Source of the DNA: Siphonobacter sp. SORGH_AS_0500
Lineage (GTDB): Bacteria; Bacteroidota; Bacteroidia; Cytophagales; Spirosomataceae
Length of the DNA: 64,000 nt
NCBI RefSeq assembly: GCF_002838835.1
Contig: NZ_NHPP01000019.1
Span: 24,830-88,829, forward strand
Direction of reading: 5' to 3'
Position 1 is the first letter of the stretch; every line of letters starts with the position of its first letter. The notes under the pieces were generated by a model. It saw nothing but the letters and a program-made list of their open reading frames with translations, searched no databases and was not told the origin of the DNA. Made by a program: the position numbers and the translations under genes. Of this stretch, positions 7,935 through 15,642 are shown one piece after another.

Positions 7935-8846
7935 TTAACGTTTGCGATCAAAACTAAACGTGCGGGAAATATTGAAGCCGTAATGAATATCGCCTTTGAA
8001 GAAGTTACCCGTCGTTTGCGTCAGGAATTGCTTTTCAATCATGCCCTGAGCGTTCGTGAAATGCAATTGAAAGACGTGACCACCCGTTTCAATATCCACA
8101 CCTACGGCAAAAGCATTGTACGTATTAGCTCCGCCGGGAGCAATATTCTTCTGATCCGAACTCAGGAATCGTGCATAGTATTCAGCGTTAACAGATACCC
8201 GTTTACTGATTTTATAACGACCACCAATGCCCAGGGCTGTGACCGCCTCGGTTTCAGTGTCAGCCTTGCCCAACGTCACAAACGTGGGCATCAACTGTAA
8301 AGAAAACTTATCATTGAACTTACGAGCAATCAGAGCCTGAAACGTCCAGTTCTGGCGTTCGCCGTTGTTATAGTACAGCGTACTGGTGGCATTCTCCCGC
8401 GTGGGTTCGGTAATGATAGCATCCGAAGCAAAAAGGGTAATACTCACCGGAGATGAATGCTCGCCGGTGCTTTGGCGGAGCAGACGGTATTTGGCGTATA
8501 AATCCACCGTTTTCTGGATACTGCTACGACCAACGCCTACGGTTAAGCGGTCCGTAACTCCGTAATCAAGTCCGAGTCTGATGTAAGCTTCGTCGAGGCC
8601 ATAAAAGTTATCTATGCCCGAATTTAAACGGCCAAAACGGTGAGAAATCAGAAAATCCAGGTGTTTCCTTTTTACCGTTTCAACGGTATGCCCATTCATG
8701 AGTCGAGTTCCCTTGAAGGTTGCTGACGTATAGGTTTTGACGGCGGGCTGGTCAAGTGATTTCAGTAAGTCATCGTCCTGAGCAAAAGATTTTTGCCCGC
8801 ACAGACTCAACCCGGATAGGAGAAAAAAGAACAGAGAATGTTTCAT
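7935..8846 (-). CDS. DUF5777 family outer-membrane beta-barrel protein
   Basis: A 303-residue protein with a signal peptide ending near QKSFA. Family-typical segments are 'SATFKGTRLMNGHTVET', 'HLDFLISHRFGRLNSGIDN', 'DEAYIRLGLDYGVTDRLTVG' and a C-terminus with alternating aromatic strands ending FSFDRK. It most likely forms an outer-membrane beta-barrel. In Bacteroidota, DUF5777 genes are often beside YceI and Rieske/cytochrome genes, as here, suggesting a shared envelope redox function that is not experimentally defined. It lies between the Rieske gene (about 30 bp upstream) and yceI. Confidence 0.82.
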   Translation of the reverse strand: MKHSLFFFLLSGLSLCGQKSFAQDDDLLKSLDQPAVKTYTSATFKGTRLMNGHTVETVKRKHLDFLISHRFGRLNSGIDNFYGLDEAYIRLGLDYGVTDRLTVGVGRSSIQKTVDLYAKYRLLRQSTGEHSSPVSITLFASDAIITEPTRENATSTLYYNNGERQNWTFQALIARKFNDKFSLQLMPTFVTLGKADTETEAVTALGIGGRYKISKRVSVNAEYYARFLSSDQKNIAPGGANTYNAFAVGVDIETGGHVFQLHFTNAQGMIEKQFLTQTTGNFFKGDIHYGFNISRTFSFDRKR

Positions 8847-8875
8847 AGAAGCTTGATGCTCTCGTGGAAAAAGGA

Positions 8876-9319
8876 TTACTCAAATACTCGCAGAGTGGTG
8901 CCAGTCAGCTCCGTTTTGTACTGTTTTAGGGCTGAAGAAGCGGGGCCAGCCAATACCGTCCCTGTGGTACTAAAGCGTGAACCATGAGCCGAGCAATAGA
9001 AATCATTGTTTGCGGAACGATACTGCACCGATACGCCCTGATGCGTGCAGGCCTGAGAAACCGCAATGTACGCTCCGGCTGAGGTACGGGCCACGATAAT
9101 TCCGCTGACATATACGTAACCTCCATTGGCATTTAGAGCGGAATAGGCGGTATTCGATAAATCAAGGGATAGACCCGTGCTACCACCCCCAGAACCGCTG
9201 CCTGGATTGACGGCTTCATCCTTTTCATTTTTACAACCTGAGAGGCAGTGTTGTAGTACAATAGCCCCGATGCTGGTACCTACCAGGGTCATGAATTGCT
9301 TGCGGTCCATCGATTTCAT
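8876..9319 (-). CDS. Rieske (2Fe-2S) protein, exported or membrane-anchored
   Basis: A 147-residue Rieske protein. The cluster ligands are C91/H93 (CTHQG) and C109/H112 (CSAHGSRF). The N-terminus has a hydrophobic segment (FMTLVGTSIGAIVLQHCLSGC) preceded by MDRKQ, compatible with export and possibly lipidation at the SGC cysteine; a Gly/Ser-rich linker (about 38-48) follows. The second CxxH box lacks the second disulfide cysteine of bc1-type Rieske proteins, so this is the simpler ferredoxin-type form. ATG at 9310 is an alternative start. It is the first gene of the Rieske-DUF5777-YceI operon and probably carries electrons in the periplasm. Confidence 0.9.
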   Translation of the reverse strand: MKSMDRKQFMTLVGTSIGAIVLQHCLSGCKNEKDEAVNPGSGSGGGSTGLSLDLSNTAYSALNANGGYVYVSGIIVARTSAGAYIAVSQACTHQGVSVQYRSANNDFYCSAHGSRFSTTGTVLAGPASSALKQYKTELTGTTLRVFE

Positions 9320-9473
9320 GTCGTTGATAATTAGTGTAAGCGTTTGGGTAAGGCAATAGTTGTGCTATAGCCCGAAAGAGCTACCAACCATTACGAGTGG
9401 TTTAAACACGGCGTTGCAAAAAAACTGTAAAATGTATGTTACTACAGGTAATTTATAATTAAACTATTGAAAA

Positions 9474-10802
9474 TCAGTGCTTTTTAAGTTGGTACCGCAA
9501 CGAGAAAAATACACCGCTACTGCGGAGCCGTACCTTGCCAAAGCCTACGCCGCCCAGTGGTGTCTTTACGAATGGTTCTATACGTACCAGTAGGCGTGGG
9601 AGGATAGGTCGTTCCAACCCTAAAGAGATATTGGCGGTAGCTAACCAGTGATTTCCCGTTCGTTTTTTCTCCAGTTCGTAGGTATACGTCGGATATTGGT
9701 AATAATAATCTTCCTTGAGCATCAGGTAAGACGTACTCCCCAGACTAACGAAAAACTGGTTTTGCTTCCACTTCCAGGCATCATACGTAATAGTTAGCGG
9801 CACGTCGAGCATCCGACAGGCGGCATCGATGACATCCGGGCGTTTGTACGTGGCCCAGTAACCCTGGTAAGGTCGGTAATCATAACTGCTGGCGGAGTAA
9901 TTTTTGAGCGAATAAATAACCCCCGCCGAAGCCCGCCAACGCGGAGCGAAACGATATTCCAACTGCAAGCCGGTATTATAACCTGTGGCTGCTTGCCGCC
10001 CTGGCACTTGCGTGAAATCAGGAGAAAGTAGCAATTGCAAGGCCCAACGGCTAACCAACGGTTGAATCGGAATTTCTGGAGCTGATGCCAGGTCGGGCGT
10101 TTGCCAGCTTAAATTCACGGGTAACTTTTGCCACTTGGACGGCTTCAATCGGGATAATGCAAGGGTTGCTAAGGTATCAATAGATGTAACGTGGGAGTCC
10201 GAACTGAGCTCGGAGTGGATTGTTGCTGGGGTTGAATTCAATAGGATAGTATCAGAAACGGAGCGTTGTTGACCTGACTTCTTCTGAGCGGTAATGGGAT
10301 AAAAGGGTTCATGTAAAACCTGTTTTCTAGGAATGGATTTTTGAGAAATCTTTGCCTTTTTAGCCGACGTTGCGGGTTGTTCAGCAAGGGCAGAGGAAGC
10401 GTTTGAGTTAAGTTCAGGAAGCCGCTCGTTCGCTTCCTGGGCATGCTCATGGCTACCTGGTATAACGTTTGACGATTTGTGTAAGGGATTTCTAGAACTG
10501 GATGGAAGGGTAGAGTGGGTCGGTGGGGCCGGCTTCTCTTGATGCTCTAACAGGGTTTGTTGATCCAATTGCGTAACAGCCCGGCCAGTGGTTAACCAGA
10601 ACAGGCCCATCATAACCAGAATAACAATTCCTTCAATCAGTGTAAAACGTTTTAGTTTGGTTTGAAAATACTGATCCCCATCGAGCTTTTGCTCCATGCG
10701 TTTCCAGGCCTCTGGATCGAACGGCGGTTCGAATCCCGAAGCAGCTTTCCGGAACAGGTCGTCCAGCTGATCGTCAGGCATATTTGGAGGATCGTTCTTC
10801 AT
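9474..10802 (-). CDS. Membrane protein with anti-sigma-like N-terminus and C-terminal beta-barrel-like domain
   Basis: A 442-residue protein. Residues 1-50 are hydrophilic and resemble the cytoplasmic part of Bacteroidota anti-sigma factors (DDLFRKAASGFEPPFDPEAWKRMEQ). One membrane helix lies near 53-70, followed by a long Ser/Pro/Lys-rich linker (about 75-230). From about 250 the sequence becomes beta-rich with aromatic alternation (WALQLLLSPDF, GYNTGLQLEYRFAPRWRASAG) and ends SLRYQLKKH, like small outer-membrane barrels. Its start overlaps the upstream ECF sigma gene by 29 bp, strongly suggesting co-expression and an anti-sigma role. The combination of an inner-membrane anchor with a barrel-like tail is structurally odd. 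Confidence 0.75.
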   Translation of the reverse strand: MKNDPPNMPDDQLDDLFRKAASGFEPPFDPEAWKRMEQKLDGDQYFQTKLKRFTLIEGIVILVMMGLFWLTTGRAVTQLDQQTLLEHQEKPAPPTHSTLPSSSRNPLHKSSNVIPGSHEHAQEANERLPELNSNASSALAEQPATSAKKAKISQKSIPRKQVLHEPFYPITAQKKSGQQRSVSDTILLNSTPATIHSELSSDSHVTSIDTLATLALSRLKPSKWQKLPVNLSWQTPDLASAPEIPIQPLVSRWALQLLLSPDFTQVPGRQAATGYNTGLQLEYRFAPRWRASAGVIYSLKNYSASSYDYRPYQGYWATYKRPDVIDAACRMLDVPLTITYDAWKWKQNQFFVSLGSTSYLMLKEDYYYQYPTYTYELEKKRTGNHWLATANISLGLERPILPRLLVRIEPFVKTPLGGVGFGKVRLRSSGVFFSLRYQLKKH

Positions 10803-11358
10803 GACTTTTTTTTAATAGTTCCTTCAAATGCTGACGGGCTTTGGCCAGGTTTGATTTAGACGTGCCCACGTTAATGTTCAGTTGCTGGGCTACTTCCTCG
10901 TGCGAATACCCGTCAATAACGTAAAGGTTAAACACGGCCCGGTAACCCGGACTCAACTGCTGAATCAGGCCAATCAAATCTTCATAAGCCAGCCCGTCGA
11001 GCGGACTTTCGGTGATGGATGCAGGAACATGAATGTCTTCCAGTCCAACCTGACTGGAATATTTAAGCGTACTTCGATATTGATCAATCGCCGTATTAAT
11101 GACGATTCGTTTGAGGTAACCAATGAACGACGGAACCGGATCGTGCTTTTCGATCTGATACTGACTCATGCCCTGGAAAACCTTCAAAAACCCATCATTC
11201 ACTACCTCCAGACTCACTTCCTTATCGGGACAATACCGAAGGGCAATACCCATAGCGAACGAATAAAAAAGCCGGTATAGGGTCTCCTGGCTTTTTCGCT
11301 CGTTCCGGGTACACCCTTTTAGCAAGGGGAGTAGCTCTGCGGCGGTGATTTTCGTCAC
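10774..11358 (-). CDS. RNA polymerase sigma factor, ECF subfamily
   Basis: A 194-residue ECF sigma factor. Region 2 is 'QETLYRLFYSFAMGIALRY' through 'VNDGFLKVFQGMSQY' and 'SFIGYLKRIVINTAIDQYR'; region 4 is 'LSPGYRAVFNLYVIDGYSHEEVAQQLNINVGT' with a helix-turn-helix ending SNLAKARQHLKELL. The apparent start codon is GTG. Its end overlaps the next gene, which carries an anti-sigma-like cytoplasmic domain and membrane anchor, so the two form a classic signal-transducing pair. The target genes are unknown. Confidence 0.93.
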   Translation of the reverse strand: MTKITAAELLPLLKGCTRNERKSQETLYRLFYSFAMGIALRYCPDKEVSLEVVNDGFLKVFQGMSQYQIEKHDPVPSFIGYLKRIVINTAIDQYRSTLKYSSQVGLEDIHVPASITESPLDGLAYEDLIGLIQQLSPGYRAVFNLYVIDGYSHEEVAQQLNINVGTSKSNLAKARQHLKELLKKSHEERSSKYA

Positions 11359-11578
11359 GGTTAAGGTCGTTTCAATCCCTTACTCGGTAGAAAATGCGGA
11401 AAGGTTGCCTGTGTGACCATATTTTTTAAAAATTTCATCGATAATAAGTAATGTATTGATTGTTAATAGATTATAATCTAAATAAATTTTTGGAACCGCT
11501 CTTTTTAAAGAAAAAACAGGCGAGTCATTGCGAATAAAAATTGCCTGTTACCACTGATCTTTTACCATATTTGTGCCT

Positions 11579-12405
11579 ATGCAACGAGCCTTACTTCTGC
11601 TTTCATTTATACCCTTTTTAGCCTGTCAGCCTTCCTCTAAAAATACGCAGGAAAAGCCATCAGTCGATTCGACGCAAACGCTGGTTTCAGAGCTTGATTC
11701 CACCTCTATTGATCTGGTGGAAAAAAAAGCAACCCTCGGCAAAGCGGAAACCATTACGATTACCAATGACCCCGTTTTTCACAAAACTAAAACCTTCGAA
11801 GCCATTCCTTTAGTGAATGTTTTGAAGCAAATTCCAGCTTACGCCCATCTGAAACCAGAAGAAACGCAAGTGGTTTTTGAGTGTGAAGATGGCTATAATC
11901 CTTCGATGCCTTTAACCAAAATAATAAGCAGTAAGGCTTATCTGGCCATAAGAGATAAAGACGCTGCGGCAGGCGAAGACTGGACAACTTTGCAGAAAGG
12001 CCCGGAAACAAAAAAATTGCTCCGTTTTACATTTGTTATACGGATGGAAGGGATAACGATCCAACCTATAAATGGCCTTACAATCTGGTGAAAATTAGCC
12101 TGACTTCGGCTTCGAAAGAAACGGCAGCTTTGTTTCCGAAGCATGATGATTCGGTAGTGAAAGGGTACGGATTATTTAAAACCCATTGCCTGACTTGCCA
12201 TGCCCTAAACGGCGTAGGTGGAACGTTAGGACCAGAATTAAACAGACCCAAAAGCGTAACGGAATACTGGAAAACGGAAGATTTGAAAGCCTTTATTGCT
12301 AACCCTGAGCGTTATCGGGACAAGGTAAAAATGCCGAATCTGGGTTTGAAGAAAAAGGAAATTGATGAGATCGTAGGGTATTTGTCTTACATGGCAAAAC
12401 AGTAA
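11579..12405 (+). pseudogene. Exported SUOX-fold domain fused to cytochrome c, interrupted by an apparent 1-nt deletion
   Basis: Two overlapping frames together encode one coherent protein of about 275 residues. The first part has a lipoprotein-type signal (LLLSFIPFLACQ) and a domain resembling the small oxidoreductase molybdopterin-binding (SUOX) fold (TFEAIPLVNVLKQI, VVFECEDGYNPSMPLTKI). The second has a cytochrome c domain with CLTCH and a likely Met ligand in KMPNLGL. At 12010-12016 there is a run of seven A; one extra A would join KGPETKK to IAPFYICYTDG and on into the cytochrome. The run reads ACA AAA AAA, a -1 slippery heptamer in the right phase. Options are a sequencing indel, a true mutation, or frameshifted expression. 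The initiator is taken as ATG at 11579, because an upstream GTG overlaps a possible -7 element. Confidence 0.8.
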
Positions 12406-12415
12406 CTTCAAAGCG

Positions 12416-12513
12416 GTAGAGACGTCCATTTATGGCGTTTAGGTAAGAGGCGGTTTTATTAATAGTTATTGATTCCCGTTTTCTAACTATACGCAATAAT
12501 GTCGCCTCTCTAC
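12416..12513. repeat. 98-bp inverted-ended intergenic element, copy 2
   Basis: Starts GTAGAGACG and ends CGCCTCTCTAC, again 98 bp, with the internal motif GGTAAGAGGCGGTTTTA shared with the copy at 7034. The left hairpin is diverged (GACGTCCATTTATGGCGT). It occupies almost the whole gap between the cytochrome fusion and the NTF2-like gene. Confidence 0.8.
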
Positions 12514-12535
12514 CGAAATAAAACCGAATTTTTTT

Positions 12536-12973
12536 ATGAAAATAATGATAACCCTTGCCTTAGCCCTGACAACCTTAAGTTTGAAAGCTCAGGATACAGA
12601 AGCAGTGAAAAGCGTCATTGACCGACTATTCGAAGGAATGGCAAAACACGATACAATTCTGGTGCGAAGTGTTTTTCATCCGACGGCTCGACTGCAATCA
12701 GCGGGATTAGATAAGCAGGGTACACCCGTGTTAACCTTAACTTCTATCGATGCTTTTGTAAAATCCATTGGCTCCATTCCAGCAACAGTTACAGTTGAGG
12801 AACGTCTGAAAAACTATGAAATCAGGGTAGATGATCGGTTAGCAACGGCATGGACCCCTTATGAATTTTACGTTAATGGCAAATTGAGTCACTCGGGCGT
12901 AGACGCTTTTCAGTTATACAAAACCGATCAGGGCTGGAAGATCATCCAGATTAGTGATACCCGTAAGAAATAA
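12536..12973 (+). CDS. Exported NTF2-like (SnoaL/DUF4440-type) protein
   Basis: A 145-residue protein with a signal peptide (MKIMITLALALTTLSLKAQ). The body has the cone-shaped NTF2-like pattern: 'AVKSVIDRLFEGMAKHDT', 'SVFHPTARLQS', 'TAWTPYEFYVNGKLSHSGVDAFQLYKTDQGWKI' and a final strand IIQISDTRKK. Members are small binding proteins or enzymes with no common reaction, and no catalytic residues can be assigned. It is monocistronic, ending in a G/C-rich hairpin, and is read convergently with the peptide transporter. Confidence 0.82.
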   Translation: MKIMITLALALTTLSLKAQDTEAVKSVIDRLFEGMAKHDTILVRSVFHPTARLQSAGLDKQGTPVLTLTSIDAFVKSIGSIPATVTVEERLKNYEIRVDDRLATAWTPYEFYVNGKLSHSGVDAFQLYKTDQGWKIIQISDTRKK

Positions 12974-12977
12974 AAAA

Positions 12978-13009
12978 TGCCCCCAAGTAGTGTCTAACTT
13001 CTGGGGGCA
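12978..13009. terminator. Terminator hairpin between convergent NTF2-like and peptide transporter genes
   Basis: TGCCCCC ... GGGGGCA stem extended by an imperfect AAGT/ACTT pairing, preceded by an A-run and sited directly after the NTF2-like stop. It could serve both directions. Confidence 0.7.
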
Positions 13010-13036
13010 CTCCAAAACCTTCAGCGTCGTTTTTTA

Positions 13037-14505
13037 TTATTTAATTCCTCCCGTCCAGTTTTTCAAGGGTCGCTGTAATATAAAAATGATACTTCCAACC
13101 ACAAGGCAGAACCATACAATGCTCATAAACATTTCGGGCATTTGATGAATATTTTCTTCGTCAAATCCACCAGCGAAGAGCCCTGCGAAAAGATTTCCTA
13201 AAGCAGCTGCAACAAACCAAATACCCATCAGCTGACTCAGGTATTTTTTAGGGGCAAGCTTTGTATAAGCACTGAGGCCGACCGGACTCAGGCAAAGTTC
13301 TCCGAGTGTATGGAATAAATAGGTAAAGGTCAGAACCCATGCGGAAGCTTTCACGCCGGAAAGTGCGGTTTTGCCCCAATCACCATGATGTAATAGCCAA
13401 GAGCTAGTAGAAAAAGTCCAATAGAAAACTTAATTAGTAAAGGAGGGTTGAGTCCCCGTTTTTCTAAAAAGACCCAGATACCACCTACAACAGGGGCAAA
13501 TACGAGAATGTAAAACGGATTGAAGTTTTGAAACCAGCTAGAGGGCATTCCAAATGGAAGTTCAGAGTAACGATCTGCAAAAATCTGCAAAGAGGAGCCT
13601 TGCTGTTCAAAACCTGCCCAAAATAGTACGGCACCCCAAAATAGTATAAATAGAATGGCTAATCGTTTTTGTTCAACTCTATCAAAACCAGATGCGAAAA
13701 ACATATTCAAAAAGTAAGTCATAACCACAGCAATGGCTAAAACTCCCATTGATGCTGCCACTGCCTGTTTACTATCCCACTTGAATGTGCCACTTACTTG
13801 CATGATAACCAGGAAGATGAATAATGAGCCGATCAGAATCCAGGTAAGCGTTTTGACAGGAGTTTTCTCTTCGGTATCTATACTGGCTTTGGGATATAAC
13901 CCTTTCTCACCTAGATAAGTACTGGCAAATAAGCGATAGGCGACGAGGCCTAGTAACATGGCAATAGCGGCAGCTCCAAAGCCATAATGCCAACCTATTT
14001 TCTGTCCGAGATAGCCCACAATCGTGATTCCTAAAAAGGAACCCATGTTGATTCCCATATAAAATATTGAGAAGGCTGCATCTCGAATAGCTCCTCCTTC
14101 AGGATAAAGCTCACTGACAATTGAGCTGATGTTGGGTTTTAATAAACCTGTTCCAATGGCAACTAAAGCCAGCCCCGCAAAAAATACCGTTTGACTGGCA
14201 GGAAAAGCAAGAACAACGTGGCCCGCCATGATAGCAAGACCACCATACCAGATGGATTTACGTTGACCAAAGATATTGTCAGCTAGCCAACCCCCAGGTA
14301 AGGATAACAAATAAACGGAGAAGGTATAAAGCCCATAAATAGCTCCACCTTCTCCTTCATTCAATCCCATTCCTCCCTTTGTTTTGTCAAGTAGAAATAG
14401 TAATAATATGGCCCTCATACCATAGTATGAAAAACGCTCCCACATTTCTACAATAAATAAAAGAAAGAGGCCTCTAGGATGTCCTAGAAATTTTTTATCA
14501 GACAT
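13037..14505 (-). pseudogene. POT/PTR family proton-dependent peptide transporter, split by an apparent 1-nt deletion
   Basis: Together the two frames encode about 489 residues, the normal length for a POT (DtpA/B-like) di/tripeptide:H+ symporter of the inner membrane. The upstream frame (384 aa) contains the PTR signatures 'EMWERFSYYGMRAILLLFL' (ExxERFxYY) and 'FSIFYMGINMGSF'. It stops after MVIGAKPHFPA, while the next frame continues with VKASAWVLTFTYLFHTLGELCLSPVGLS, the conserved 'GEL..SP.GL' region of the last third. Restoring one base in the stretch at 13366-13377 would give MVIGAKTALSGVKASAW with no gap. A sequencing indel or recent inactivation is likely. Confidence 0.85.
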
Positions 14506-14582
14506 ATTTTTTTAATTGTTGATAGAAATAAAAAATGGTCAAATATAAGCGAAGTTTGAGGTAAGCCAAATACAGGCCATCT

Positions 14583-15266
14583 ATGAAACTTACTGAGACT
14601 CTTCAAAAATACCAAATTTCCTTTGCTCCGGTCATGTCTTTTGACTGGAAAAAAATGCCCGTAAAGATTCTGGATTTTACGGCGGGTAATCGGGCACTGG
14701 AACAGCAAAATCTGACACAAACGGCGGATTTTGCCGCTTTTGTAACCCAGGAAATTGAAGCGGCAGGGGCCGTTTATGGGGTAGGGGGGTATAATGAACA
14801 CCGGGTTTTATACCGCCGAAGTCCGCATTTTCAGCAAGCGGAAGAACCCCGGGAAATTCATTTGGGAATTGATATTTGGGCAAAAGCCGGAACCCCAGTG
14901 GCTGCACCCCTAAAGGGAAGAATTCATAGCTTTCGGGATAATGCTAATTTCGGAGATTACGGGCCAACAATTATTCTTGAACACGAGCTCGACGGACAGC
15001 CGTTTTATACCTTATACGGTCATTTGAGTCGAACGTCTTTAGTGGGGAAAGAAGTTGGACAGCATATTCAGGCGGGAGAGGTATTTGCTGAATTAGGTCC
15101 CTTTCCAGAAAACGGCGACTGGCCGCCGCATTTACACATTCAGGTCATTGAAAATCTGGAAGGCTGGTCGGGAGATTATCCGGGCGTGTGTGCCGTTAGT
15201 CAGCGTGAAAAGTATCTGAATAACTGCCCCGATCCCAACCTGATTTTGCAGATCCCAGGGTTGTAA
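14583..15266 (+). CDS. M23 family metallopeptidase (LytM-like)
   Basis: A 227-residue protein. The LytM zinc site is complete: H93 and D97 (HLGID), then H147 (YGHLS) and H183/H185 (HLHIQ), with the Gly-rich 'AGTPVAAPLKGRI' in between. There is no signal peptide or membrane helix, unusual for a peptidoglycan endopeptidase; a preceding 'GGYNEHRVLYRRS' segment is shared with similar cytoplasm-like M23 proteins in Bacteroidota. The usual reaction is hydrolysis of peptide cross-bridges, but the substrate here is uncertain. It diverges from the peptide transporter with about 75 bp between starts and is followed by a repeat-bearing gap. Confidence 0.86.
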   Translation: MKLTETLQKYQISFAPVMSFDWKKMPVKILDFTAGNRALEQQNLTQTADFAAFVTQEIEAAGAVYGVGGYNEHRVLYRRSPHFQQAEEPREIHLGIDIWAKAGTPVAAPLKGRIHSFRDNANFGDYGPTIILEHELDGQPFYTLYGHLSRTSLVGKEVGQHIQAGEVFAELGPFPENGDWPPHLHIQVIENLEGWSGDYPGVCAVSQREKYLNNCPDPNLILQIPGL

Positions 15267-15642
15267 AGAATACTTTTTTACTACCCTGTCATCCAGAGCA
15301 AAGGACCTTCCTTATGTCCTAGCTAATTTCTTACAGGTAACTAGTAATTAGGGCCTTACAAAACGTAGAGACGCGACTTCATCGCGTCTGGCCGGGAAAT
15401 GGAAGTATTTTAAAGGTACCTAGGCTGTGGTTGGTGTCTCACCAACCACGGTTTGCGTACAAATGACTGGTGAGACACCAGCCATGGCGGGGAGAACAGA
15501 CGCGATATAGATGATAGAGAAAGGAACATTCAAGGCAACAGATAGAAGGAACAATAGATAATCTGAGCTAATCGATCTTTCGGATCTGTGATTCGAAATC
15601 CATCTGCAAGGGATTGGTAATCCTCTGCCGCCAACATCCTAC
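15267..15642. other. 376-bp intergenic region with repeat modules
   Basis: No gene seen. It holds a half-copy of the 98-bp family at 15365 (GTAGAGACGCGACTTCATCG then CTGGCCGGGAAATGG) and a pair of hairpins at about 15428-15487 (TGGTTGGTGTC/TCACCAACCA and GACTGGTGA/GACACCAGCC). The remainder shows no structure. Confidence 0.7.
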
